A stretch of DNA of 64,000 nt, taken from the NCBI RefSeq assembly GCF_000191065.1, contig NZ_GL872282.1:672447-736446 (forward strand), written 5' to 3'. Every line of letters starts with the position of its first letter. Position 1 is the stretch's first letter. The position numbers were made by a program, and so were the translations under genes. This document shows positions 1-9,454 of the stretch, piece after piece. The notes beneath the pieces were generated by a model. It was not told the origin of the DNA and did not search any database. It was given only the letters and a program-made list of their open reading frames with translations. Source of the DNA: Prevotella multiformis DSM 16608. Lineage in GTDB: Bacteria; Bacteroidota; Bacteroidia; Bacteroidales; Bacteroidaceae.

Positions 1-144
1 GGTTCGTATGGACGTTACTGGACGAGTACACCATATAAATGGGGTAAGGATGTTTCCTACAGCCTTTATTTCAATTCGCGTGATGTCGTCGTAAGCAATA
101 TCATCGAAAAGAAGAACGGTCTCCGCCTGTGGAAGACCGAATAG
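1..144 (+). CDS. C-terminal end of a fimbrillin/FISUMP-like surface protein (5' end outside window)
   Basis: An open frame enters from the left edge and stops with TAG at 142-144, giving 47 residues. It reads YWTSTPY early on, then SLYF, and ends in LRLWKTE. The block Y-W-[TS]-S-T-P followed by a short LYF/LYV strand is also present at the C-terminus of the lipoprotein at 46789-48348 in this window (YYWSSTP ... NLYV), so the two are probably paralogues. Such C-termini occur in Bacteroidota secreted proteins with fimbrillin-like N-terminal regions and FISUMP-type C-terminal regions. Only the tail is visible, so signal peptide and length are unknown. A strong hairpin terminator follows directly. 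Confidence 0.6.
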   Translation, partial: GSYGRYWTSTPYKWGKDVSYSLYFNSRDVVVSNIIEKKNGLRLWKTE

Positions 145-167
145 GCCGCCCTTACATACAATATAGA

Positions 168-222
168 CAACAGGTGTGCGGAAACGGGGACTTTCCCGTC
201 CGTACACCTGTTGCCGTTTTCC
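168..222 (+). terminator. Intrinsic terminator after the fimbrillin-like gene
   Basis: CAACAGGTGT (168-177) pairs with ACACCTGTTG (204-213), and the stem continues inward through CGGA/TCCG and ACGGG/CCCGT. A short T-run (CCGTTTTCC) follows. The left end of repeat copy A starts immediately after it. Confidence 0.75.
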
Positions 223-823
223 GGTCCTTCCGCTAAATGCGTGGATGCTTTCCGTATGGCTTTAACGGAAGGATCGAAGTGGTTCATTCAACAGAAACAT
301 AGCCAGGACCGTCAGCTGTCTATCCTGTCATCATCCTTTGATACAAAAACCTTCTCGGTTTAATCTGCCGGGAATACAGACAAGGTCTTGAAAAACCATT
401 ACATAATTCCAGACAGATCATCTGCAAATATAAAAAACACGTGGAAAAAGCAGGCTGGTAACCGGCAGTCAATCAACCGGTTATTAAGTCATTTCTGACA
501 GGTGCCTGATTGGGCTTCAGAAGGGCGTTGGTAACACACTGAAAGAGCACCTGCTGCAGGCCAGTCAGGCCTCTTTTAGAAGCCAGAAGGGCATGTGCTG
601 CTTTGCGCTGCATGAAAACAGTTTACAAATACCGGCGGTATGGGAATCGGCTGTCTGTAGACGACGGAAAGGCCTGCCGATGGACCGGCATCGTGTCAAT
701 CTGCCTTTCCGGCATCTTACCTTATAGATCATCCCCCTTTGCAAGACCCTATCTGATTCTGGACGGTCACGCCCTGCAAGTGCAGAAGTCTTTATTCCCA
801 TCTGCGCATTGGACGGAAGAACC
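223..823 (+). mobile_element. Dispersed MITE-like element, copy A
   Basis: About 601 bp, the most diverged full-length copy. It begins GGTCCTTCCGCTAAATGC and ends with GCATTGGACGGAAGAACC, which are degenerate versions of the family's terminal inverted repeats (GGTTCTTCCGTTAAATGC outward at both ends). Interior blocks shared with the other copies include GTCAATCAACCGGTTATT, the GGGCGTTGGTAACAC block and CAGAAGGGCATGTG. No conserved long ORF is visible. It lies between two convergent terminators, those of the fimbrillin-like gene on the left and of the MFS gene on the right. The right flank is GAAAAAAG, identical to the 8-mer flanking copy D, but no matching duplication is visible on the left. 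Confidence 0.85.
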
Positions 824-824
824 G

Positions 825-862
825 AAAAAAGGCAGGGAAAGACGCGGAGGTCTGTCCCTGCC
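825..862 (-). terminator. Intrinsic terminator of the MFS transporter gene
   Basis: On the minus strand GGCAGGGA (862-855) pairs with TCCCTGCC (838-831), followed by six T residues (830-825). The T-tract abuts the right end of repeat copy A. Confidence 0.85.
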
Positions 863-929
863 AGATGGCTGCGATGCTGACACCGGAGGGATTATCCCTG
901 CCGGTTCAGACGGTATGGTGAAAGCCGGT

Positions 930-2552
930 TTATTCCTTGATGTTCGGCTCTTCCAGTCCGAGGTGGCGTTTCTTGTCGACCACCTTCAGGATGAGACCGA
1001 TGACGAGGGCGACGACACCCAGTCCGGCAAGCATGATCAGCGGTGCCGTGTAATTGAGCTGTGTCGGGTCGGTCACACCGACGTTCGTCTTGTCGAGCAC
1101 CTTGCCGATGAGCAGCGGGAACAGCCACAGGCCGATGTTCTGAATCCAGAAGATCAGTGCATAGGCGGACCCGATGATCTTCGCATCCACCAGCTTCGGC
1201 ACACTCGGCCACAACGAGGCAGGTACAAGCGAGAAGGAAGCACCGAGGACAAGAATCGTGACATAGGCCACGATGACGCCGCCCACCTGGCTGGTCTTGA
1301 ACAGCGGGAGGACGAAGGCGAAGGTGAGGTGGCAGAGAATCAGCAGCAGCGAGCCCAGCACGAGCATGGAGGCCGCCTTGCCCTTATGGTCGACATAGCT
1401 GCCGAGAATCGGGGTGATGCCTACTGCCAGCAGCGGGAACACGGCGAAGATCGACTCTGCCGACTGGCGCATATAGCCCATGTAGCAATAAAGTACAAGG
1501 CTGAGTATGGAGAGCAGGAGCATCGTGTTCTTCAGCGCCTTCCGCTTCATGAAGTTGTACATGAAGGCGGTGGCAGCGACGACGAGCATGATGACATACT
1601 GGACCATCGTCACACTGGAAGACGCCCAGAACGAACCGGCCGGAAGCTCATGGAACGTAAGGTTGCACTGGAGCATGTTCACGGCATACTTCTGGAAGGG
1701 GAAGATGGCCGAATAGTACAATACGCAGAGCAGGGCGACGAGCCAGAAGCCCATGCTGGTGAGGATCTTCCCGAGGTCGCTGATCTTGAACGGATCTTCC
1801 TTCTCCTCTGCCTCGCCGGTCTGTGCGTCGAGTTTCCTGTCCATGAAGAAGTAGACGACGAACATCATCAGGGCGATGCAGATCAGTACGACACCGAAGG
1901 CTACGGAACGTGACACATCGACATGCCCGCCTAACTTGGCAAAGAACGGAGAGAAGATCATGCAGGTGGCGACACCGAGCCGGGCCAGCGCCATCTCGGA
2001 ACCCATTGCCAATGCCATCTCACGTCCCTTGAACCATTTCACGATACCGCGTGAGACGGTGATGCCGGCCATCTCCGTTCCACAGCCGAAGATCATGAAG
2101 CCGCAGGCCGCCACCTTCGCCGATGCCGGCATGCCCTCGTAGAAAGGAGAGACACCCAGCTGTTCGAAGACAGGAATATGGTTGAGGTTGTTGGTGAACC
2201 ACGCTTCTACCGCACTGCCGCCAAAGCTCTCGCTGATGGCATAGTACTTGATCAGCGCACCGGCCAGCATCACTGCACCGGAGAGTACGGCGGTGAAGCG
2301 GACACCCATCTTGTCGAGGATGATTCCGGCAAAGATGAGGAAGAAGACAAATACGTTCAGGAAGGTTTCCGACCCCTGCATCGTTCCGAATGCGGTAGAG
2401 TCCCATCCCCTCTGTTCCTGCATCAGTTCCTTGATCGGGGAGAGGATGTCCACGAAGATGTAGGCACAGAACATCGCCAGTGCCAGCAGGAGGAGAGCCG
2501 TCCAGCGCATAGCCGCTGAATCTCTCAATGTTGTTTGAATTTTTTCAGTCAT
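930..2552 (-). CDS. Major facilitator superfamily (MFS) transporter
   Basis: 540 residues with about twelve hydrophobic segments. The first spans roughly residues 16-37, and the protein divides into two six-helix halves separated by an acidic cytoplasmic linker near residues 235-255 (GEAEEKEDPFK). GIILDKMGVRF after the second helix matches the MFS loop 2-3 signature (G-x-x-x-D-x-x-G-x-R), and GSYVDHKGKAAS is its second-half counterpart. The family is inner-membrane secondary transport; the substrate cannot be inferred from sequence. The gene lies 151 bp downstream of dpp5 on the same strand, so it could be read from the same transcript or from its own promoter. An intrinsic terminator follows. 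Confidence is high for the family and none for the substrate. Confidence 0.9.
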   Translation of the reverse strand: MTEKIQTTLRDSAAMRWTALLLLALAMFCAYIFVDILSPIKELMQEQRGWDSTAFGTMQGSETFLNVFVFFLIFAGIILDKMGVRFTAVLSGAVMLAGALIKYYAISESFGGSAVEAWFTNNLNHIPVFEQLGVSPFYEGMPASAKVAACGFMIFGCGTEMAGITVSRGIVKWFKGREMALAMGSEMALARLGVATCMIFSPFFAKLGGHVDVSRSVAFGVVLICIALMMFVVYFFMDRKLDAQTGEAEEKEDPFKISDLGKILTSMGFWLVALLCVLYYSAIFPFQKYAVNMLQCNLTFHELPAGSFWASSSVTMVQYVIMLVVAATAFMYNFMKRKALKNTMLLLSILSLVLYCYMGYMRQSAESIFAVFPLLAVGITPILGSYVDHKGKAASMLVLGSLLLILCHLTFAFVLPLFKTSQVGGVIVAYVTILVLGASFSLVPASLWPSVPKLVDAKIIGSAYALIFWIQNIGLWLFPLLIGKVLDKTNVGVTDPTQLNYTAPLIMLAGLGVVALVIGLILKVVDKKRHLGLEEPNIKE

Positions 2553-2569
2553 GATGAATTATTAAAAGT

Positions 2570-2700
2570 CTACGAGTAAACGGGTAGACGAGTTGTCTGT
2601 CAGATTATCAGTTAAAAGAGGTTGACGGGCTGACAGGTCGACGGGCTGGCAGGTCAATGCCATCAGGCAACTTGACTACCCGCAAACCCGTCGACCTGTA
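2570..2700. repeat. Intergenic inverted and short direct repeats between dpp5 and the MFS gene
   Basis: A perfect 13-bp inverted repeat, ACAGGTCGACGGG (2633-2645) and CCCGTCGACCTGT (2687-2699), encloses a second degenerate copy of the same motif (GACGGGCTGGCAGGTC). The left half carries looser GGGTAGACGAG-type units. The right arm ends four bases before the dpp5 stop codon, so it could act as a 3' hairpin, but there is no T-run. Confidence 0.6.
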
Positions 2701-2703
2701 AAC

Positions 2704-4860
2704 TTACTTCTTCAGCCAGCGGTCGAGCCAGCTGAAGAATGTGCGCTGCCAGAGAATACCGTTCTGCGGCTTCAAGACCCAGTGGTTCTCATCGGGGAAG
2801 AGGAGCAGCTCTGCCGGTATGCCGCGCATACGGGCTGCATTGAAGGCGCCCATGCCCTGGTTGGCATTGATGCGGTAGTCCTTCTCGCCGTGGATGCAGA
2901 GTATCGGCGTGTCCCACTTGCCGACGTTCAGGTGCGGACTGTTGGCGTAGGTGCGCCGGGCTGCTTCCGTCTTGTCCTTGTTCCAGTAAGCGTCGTCATA
3001 CTCCCAGTTGCTGAACCACGCCTCCTCGGTATCGGTGTACATGCTCTCGAGGTTGAAGGCACCGTCGTGTGCAATGAAGCACTTGAAACGTCTGTCGTGG
3101 ATGCCTGCCAGATAATAGACGGAGAATCCGCCGAAAGACGCACCGACGGCACCGAGCCGGTCCTTGTCCACGAAGGGCAGATTGCGGGCCGCATCGTCGA
3201 TGGCGGAGAGGTAGTCGTTCATGCACTGACCGGTCCAGTCGGTACTTACCTCCTCGTTCCATGCACTGCCGTAACCGGGCAGGCCGCGGCGGTTGGGTGC
3301 GATGACGACATAGCCGTTGGCGGCCATGATCTGGAGATTCCAGCGGTAGCTCCAGAACTGGGAGACAGGACTCTGCGGTCCGCCTTCGCAGAAGAGCAGC
3401 GTCGGGTACTTCCGGTTCGGATCGAAGTGAGGCGGTGTCACCACCCACTCCTGCATCTCCTTTCCGTCGGTCGTCTTCACCCATCGGTCGTGTACCTCGC
3501 CCAGTGCGAGCTGGTCGTAGATGTGCTTGTTCTCGAAGGAGAGCTGTGTCTGAAGGCTTGTCTTCTCCTTCTTCGCCGGCGTGACGGCGTAGATTTCGTT
3601 GGCCTGGGAGAGGCTCTGACGGATGGCCAGCAGCTTCCTGTCGCCCAGCAAGGCAATGCTGACATAGTTGTGGTCGCCCTCCGTGAGCTGCTTCACCTCG
3701 CCCTTGAGACTGGTCTGATAGATGTTCTCCGTCGCATGCCATACGCCGATGAAGTAGAGGACCTTGGAATCGGCCCCCCATGTGTATTCGTCGACGTTCG
3801 AGTCGAAGCTCTCGGTGACGTAGGTCTTCCTGCCCGTGGCCAGCTCGTAGACGCAGAGGCGGTTGCGGTCGCTCTCATAACCGTTGTTCTTCATGCTCTG
3901 CCAGGCGATGTACCTGCCGTCGGGCGAGAATTTGGGATTCACGTCGTAGCCCACGTTCATGTCGCCGGCCTGATGGTTGACTGCCTGGTTGCGCATGCTC
4001 TTCGTCGCATCGATTGCCGGTTCCACATAACCCTCGGGCTTGCAGAGGTTCTTCGTCCGGCGGGTTTCCACATTATATATATAGATGTCGGCATCGGTCG
4101 AGATGGCATACTGCGTGCCCTCTTTCTTGCGACAGGTATAGGCGACAGACTTGGAGTCCCTGCTCCAGTCGATCTGTTCGATGCCGCCGAACGGTGCCAG
4201 CGGACTTTCGTAAGGCTCGCCTTCGAGCACGTCGACACCGTCGCCGATGCCTCCGTCAGTGACGTCAGCCACGAACGGATGGGCGTTCGCCGTCACGTAA
4301 TGGTCCCAGTGACGGTAGTTCATATCCGTGATGACCATGCCTGTAGCCTTCGGCAGATCACTCGGGTTCTGCCTGATCGTGCCGTAGTAAGGGATGCTCT
4401 TGATGAGCACGACGCGACGGCGGTCGGGCGAGAAGCGGAAGCCCTCGATGTCGATGTCCGAGCGGGTGAGCTGCCGGCGGTCCGTGCCGTCGGCCTTCAT
4501 CGTCCACAGCTGTCCTCCGGTGAGGAAAGCCAGGGTGTTGTTGTCGAGCCATGCTGCATCGCTCTCGTTCGCTGCGGAGGTGGTGAGCAGGCGGTCGTTC
4601 CTGCCGTCGGCATCCATGATGCGCAGCACCTGGTGTCCCTTGTTCTCCTTCACGCTGTAGTACCCCACCTGGTAGACGATCCGTCTGCCGTCAGGTGATG
4701 CCTGTGCGGCACCGATGCGCCCCATGGCCCAGAGAGCCTCGGGTGTCATGAGGTCGCTCTTCAGCGTGATGCTGCTGCGCCCGATGTTCACATCCTGTGC
4801 CTGTGCGCCGCCGCTCATGACGAGTGCGGCAGCCATTGCGACTGTCAAGTTCCTGTTCAT
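2704..4860 (-). CDS. dpp5: S9 family dipeptidyl peptidase, DPP5-like
   Basis: 718 residues. A signal peptide (residues 1-21, ending AQA) predicts periplasmic or secreted localisation. An N-terminal beta-propeller region (about 40-440, with repeated SPDGR motifs) is followed by an alpha/beta-hydrolase domain. The catalytic triad can be placed by eye: Ser575 in GASFGGF, Asp661 in HGEKDYR and His693 in PDENHW. The spacing matches the Porphyromonas DPP5 sequence as I remember it. The family removes dipeptides from peptide N-termini, which fits amino-acid scavenging by an asaccharolytic or mixed fermenter. The start codon lies 2 bp after the yidC stop, so the two genes are co-transcribed and probably coupled. 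Confidence 0.9.
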   Translation of the reverse strand: MNRNLTVAMAAALVMSGGAQAQDVNIGRSSITLKSDLMTPEALWAMGRIGAAQASPDGRRIVYQVGYYSVKENKGHQVLRIMDADGRNDRLLTTSAANESDAAWLDNNTLAFLTGGQLWTMKADGTDRRQLTRSDIDIEGFRFSPDRRRVVLIKSIPYYGTIRQNPSDLPKATGMVITDMNYRHWDHYVTANAHPFVADVTDGGIGDGVDVLEGEPYESPLAPFGGIEQIDWSRDSKSVAYTCRKKEGTQYAISTDADIYIYNVETRRTKNLCKPEGYVEPAIDATKSMRNQAVNHQAGDMNVGYDVNPKFSPDGRYIAWQSMKNNGYESDRNRLCVYELATGRKTYVTESFDSNVDEYTWGADSKVLYFIGVWHATENIYQTSLKGEVKQLTEGDHNYVSIALLGDRKLLAIRQSLSQANEIYAVTPAKKEKTSLQTQLSFENKHIYDQLALGEVHDRWVKTTDGKEMQEWVVTPPHFDPNRKYPTLLFCEGGPQSPVSQFWSYRWNLQIMAANGYVVIAPNRRGLPGYGSAWNEEVSTDWTGQCMNDYLSAIDDAARNLPFVDKDRLGAVGASFGGFSVYYLAGIHDRRFKCFIAHDGAFNLESMYTDTEEAWFSNWEYDDAYWNKDKTEAARRTYANSPHLNVGKWDTPILCIHGEKDYRINANQGMGAFNAARMRGIPAELLLFPDENHWVLKPQNGILWQRTFFSWLDRWLKK

Positions 4861-4862
4861 AG

Positions 4863-6791
4863 TTATAGACCTTTCTTTTTGTTGTTGAGTTCTTCCTTTC
4901 TGTGCCTCAATTCTTCCTGCTGCTTCTGCTGCATTTCCTGCAGGGCCTGCATCCGGGCGAAAAGTCCGCCGGCCTTCTGGTTCGGGTTGTTCTTCTTCTC
5001 TTTGCGCTTCGCCTCCAGTATCCGGAGGAGTTTCTCGTCATCGGTGGTCTTGCGCAGCGTCCACATGATGGCGGCCGAGAAGAAGAGCGAGACGAAGTAA
5101 TAGAAGTTCAGACCCGACGAGTAGTCATTGAACATGAAGAAGAAGAAGAGCGGCATGGCGAACATCATCCACTGCATCATCTTCATCTGGTCGGCCTGCT
5201 GTCCCACCATCTGGTCCTTCTGCTGCTGCATGGTGAACCATGAGTAGAGCAGGTTGGCACCGCAGAAGAGAATGCAGGTGAGCGACAGGTGGTCGCCGAC
5301 GAGCCATAGGTTATGCCCCCACGAGATGATCGGGTCGTAGGTGCTGAGGTCGTCCATCCAGAGGAAGCTCTGCCCGCGGAGCTGGATGGCGTTCGGTACG
5401 AAGTTGAACATCGCGATCCAGATAGGCATCTGTATCAGCATCGGCAGGCAGCCGGAGAGCGGACTGACACCGTACTCGGCATACTTCTGCATCATCGCCT
5501 GCTGCTTCTGCATCTGGTCCTCGGGCTTGTTGAACTGCCTGGTCGCCTCGTCGAGTTTCGGCTTCAGCACGCGCATCTTCGCCGAGCTCATGTAGCTCTT
5601 CTTCACCATCGGATAGGTGATGAGCTTCAGCAGCAGGGTGATGAGAATCAGCACGACACCCATCGGGAACACCTTGCTCAGCCAGTCGAAGACGTAGAGC
5701 GTGAACCACCGGTTGATGATGCGGAACAGCGGCCAGCCGAGGTAGACGAGCCTCTGCATATCCAGGTCCTTGCCGAAACGGCTCTCCTTCTCTACCGACT
5801 GGAGCAGGCGGAAGTCGTTGGGACCGAAGTAGAACTCGAACTCTGACGGACGCCGGCCCGTAGGATCGAAGCCGGTCTTCATGCTGGCTTCGTAGTGTTT
5901 CAGGTAGTGCGACTCCTTGTCGAGCGGCGTGCTCTTGAGCTTTGCGCCTGCTGCGAAATTGTCCCTGGCGATCATCACGGCAGAGAAGAACTGGTTTTTG
6001 AAGGCCACCCAGTCCATGGCGTCCTCGGTCGTCTCCTCCTTTTCGGCCGTCTCGCTCAGGTAATCCGTACTGCCGCCGTGCTTCCTGTAGGTGAGCGTGG
6101 CATAGCGGTTCTCGAACGTGAAGCCGCGCTCCTGCTGGCGGCAACGCTCCTGCCAGCTGACGTCCATCTGGTTGCAGTCCGGTGCGAACAGCCCGCTCAT
6201 ACCCTCTGCCTGCAGGGAGGCGTGGAGCAGGTAGTCCCTGCCGAGGACATAGTTCAGCGTGAGCGTCCTGCCCGGTCCGGCCACGGCGGTGAGGGTGACG
6301 GTCGTGTCGGTCACGTTCGACGGGATGAAGACAAGGTCCTTCGTCTCGATGTTGGTGTTCTTGCCGGCCAGCATGAAGTTCAGGCTCTGGTCGTTTCCGC
6401 TGAACAGGGTGACGTCCTTCCGGTCCTTCGACCCGTCCTTGACGGCGATGTCATGCCCCACGTAGTTCCTGATGACAGCCTTGCTGACAACGCCGCCCTT
6501 GGTGTTCAGGGTCAGTTCCACCTTGCTGTTCTTCAGCGTGATGTCCTGCCCCTTGCCGTTCAGGGCCGAGTGGAACAGGGCCGTCGTGTCGGCTGCCGCG
6601 GCAGCCTTCTGCTGTGCCTGCTTCGCTGCGGCGAGCTTTGCGTTCTGCGCTTTCCGGGCTGCAGCGACGGAGTCCTTCACGAACTCGGCCCGCTGCTGTG
6701 CCACCTGTTCGGCCGACGGCTGCTGCCACCAGGCGAACCCGAAGAGTACCAGGGCGATGAGAACAAACCCTGCAATCGTATTCTTATCCAT
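4863..6791 (-). CDS. yidC: Membrane protein insertase YidC
   Basis: 642 residues. An N-terminal transmembrane anchor (about 7-20) is followed by a long periplasmic domain (about 60-350) as in Gram-negative YidC, and then a five-helix insertase core (about 365-580). The core includes FPMGVVLILITLLLKLITYP and GCLPMLIQMPIWIAMF. The C-terminus is a highly basic tail rich in K, E and Q, ending KKKGL, suited to ribosome contact. YidC inserts and folds inner-membrane proteins with or without SecYEG. The ATG follows the pyrG stop codon with no gap (TAA then ATG), and dpp5 begins 2 bp downstream. The pyrG-yidC linkage indicates one transcript. Confidence 0.97.
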   Translation of the reverse strand: MDKNTIAGFVLIALVLFGFAWWQQPSAEQVAQQRAEFVKDSVAAARKAQNAKLAAAKQAQQKAAAAADTTALFHSALNGKGQDITLKNSKVELTLNTKGGVVSKAVIRNYVGHDIAVKDGSKDRKDVTLFSGNDQSLNFMLAGKNTNIETKDLVFIPSNVTDTTVTLTAVAGPGRTLTLNYVLGRDYLLHASLQAEGMSGLFAPDCNQMDVSWQERCRQQERGFTFENRYATLTYRKHGGSTDYLSETAEKEETTEDAMDWVAFKNQFFSAVMIARDNFAAGAKLKSTPLDKESHYLKHYEASMKTGFDPTGRRPSEFEFYFGPNDFRLLQSVEKESRFGKDLDMQRLVYLGWPLFRIINRWFTLYVFDWLSKVFPMGVVLILITLLLKLITYPMVKKSYMSSAKMRVLKPKLDEATRQFNKPEDQMQKQQAMMQKYAEYGVSPLSGCLPMLIQMPIWIAMFNFVPNAIQLRGQSFLWMDDLSTYDPIISWGHNLWLVGDHLSLTCILFCGANLLYSWFTMQQQKDQMVGQQADQMKMMQWMMFAMPLFFFFMFNDYSSGLNFYYFVSLFFSAAIMWTLRKTTDDEKLLRILEAKRKEKKNNPNQKAGGLFARMQALQEMQQKQQEELRHRKEELNNKKKGL

Positions 6792-8417
<1,626 letters not shown>

Positions 8418-8468
8418 TTAATTTATTGTCTTCTGAAAAACGAATATCGCTGGTTATGAACTAAAGTG

Positions 8469-8476
8469 CAAAGATA
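8469..8476 (-). promoter_or_regulatory. Bacteroidota -7 promoter box for pyrG-yidC-dpp5
   Basis: TATCTTTG on the minus strand matches TAnnTTTG. Transcription would start about 60 nt before the pyrG ATG. Confidence 0.75.
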
Positions 8477-8654
8477 CTAATTTTCCGTGAATCAGGCCGG
8501 TTGCAGGGAATAAATTTAACAGGTATCTTTCCCCGACTTTCCCATCAGGGGGAGAGCGGGAGAGAAGCCGGACTGTTTCTGTCCTGGTATTCCGAATGAC
8601 AGGCGGCCGACAGCCTGGCCGGAGAGGCGGGAATCCGTCAAAGGTGATTTTTAA

Positions 8655-9390
8655 GATTCTTCCGTTAAATGCACGGATGCTTTTCGTATAGCTTTAATGG
8701 AAAAACCGAGGTGATTCATTCAACAAAAACATAGCCAAGAATATCAACTCTCTATTCTATTATCCGCCTCCGACACAAAAGGACTTTTTCATTTTGATAC
8801 GTTGAAAATACAGATAAGAATTTGAAAAACCATTACATAATTTCAAACAAATCATCTGTAAACATAAAAGACACGTGCAAAAAATCAGGTTTGTAACCAG
8901 CAGTCAATCAACTGGTTATTTAGTCGTTCGTAAAAGGTGCTTGATTGGACTTCAAAAGGGCGTTGGTAACACGCTGAAAGAGCATCGATTGCAAGTCAAT
9001 CAGGCATCTTTTAGAAGCCAGAAGAGCATGAGTCAGCTTTGAACTATGCAAAAATATTTACAAACACCGATAATATGAGAAGAAGTTGTTTGCAGGAGAC
9101 TGAAAGACAGGCTGATGGACAGGCATCATATCAATTTGTCTTTTCTGCATTTTATCTTGCAGTTTATCCACCTTTGTAAGCCCCATCTAATTTGGGATAG
9201 TCATATCATGCAGGTACATAAGGGGCTTCCGCAATAGGAAGTGACGGCGGTGCCTCCGTTATAGGGGGGTCTTACCTCCGTCCACTCTCTGTCTCTGTAT
9301 GATATTTCATCAAAGTCATCAACGCACAAGACAAACCTCATTACATAAGCCTTTATTCTATTTCCTATCTACGCATTTAACGGAAGAACC
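8655..9390 (+). mobile_element. Dispersed MITE-like element, copy B (with an internal insertion)
   Basis: It starts GATTCTTCCGTTAAATGC and ends GCATTTAACGGAAGAACC. It is colinear with copy D except for about 127 extra bases at 9223-9349. Flanks are ATTTTTAA on the left (8647-8654) and ATTTTAAA on the right (9391-9398), a near-perfect 8-bp AT-rich duplication. It occupies most of the gap between the divergent pyrG and DXS-like promoters. Its right end lies about 34 bp from the -7 box of the DXS-like gene, so it may supply that promoter's upstream sequence. Confidence 0.9.
9215..9349. repeat. 127-bp insertion in copy B flanked by TACATAAG direct repeats
   Basis: TACATAAG occurs at 9215-9222 and again at 9342-9349. 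The DNA between the repeats is absent from copies A, C and D, where the sequence runs directly from the CCCTGCAAG block to CATAAGCC. Eight-base flanking repeats suggest a nested insertion with target duplication. The inserted DNA has no ORF that I can recognise. Confidence 0.65.
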
Positions 9391-9424
9391 ATTTTAAAAA
9401 CCTGCCGATAATAAAAAAAACGAG

Positions 9425-9432
9425 TAACTTTG
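9425..9432 (+). promoter_or_regulatory. Bacteroidota -7 box for the DXS-like/ABC operon
   Basis: TAACTTTG lies 22 bp upstream of the ATG at 9455, giving a leader of about 20 nt. The -33 region is an A/T-rich stretch at the edge of repeat copy B with no clear TTTG. Confidence 0.75.
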
Positions 9433-9454
9433 CATCAGAAGACAGACAAGAACC

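Noticed and set aside
430..445. CACGTG in the dispersed repeat as a parS site
   Set aside because: The CACGTG core is there, but the flanking GTTTC/GAAAC or TGTTC/GAACA halves required for parS are not.
223..823. Open frames inside the dispersed element (for example about 70 codons on the minus strand of copies C and D)
   Set aside because: The peptide reads similarly in two copies only because the DNA is similar. Frames are interrupted or shifted in the other copies, and no start context or motif is present.
2782..4698. Very long antisense ORFs (for example 638 codons opposite dpp5, others opposite pyrG, rel, SNF2 and DXS-like)
   Set aside because: They lie exactly opposite recognised genes, result from high third-position GC, and carry no recognisable domains.
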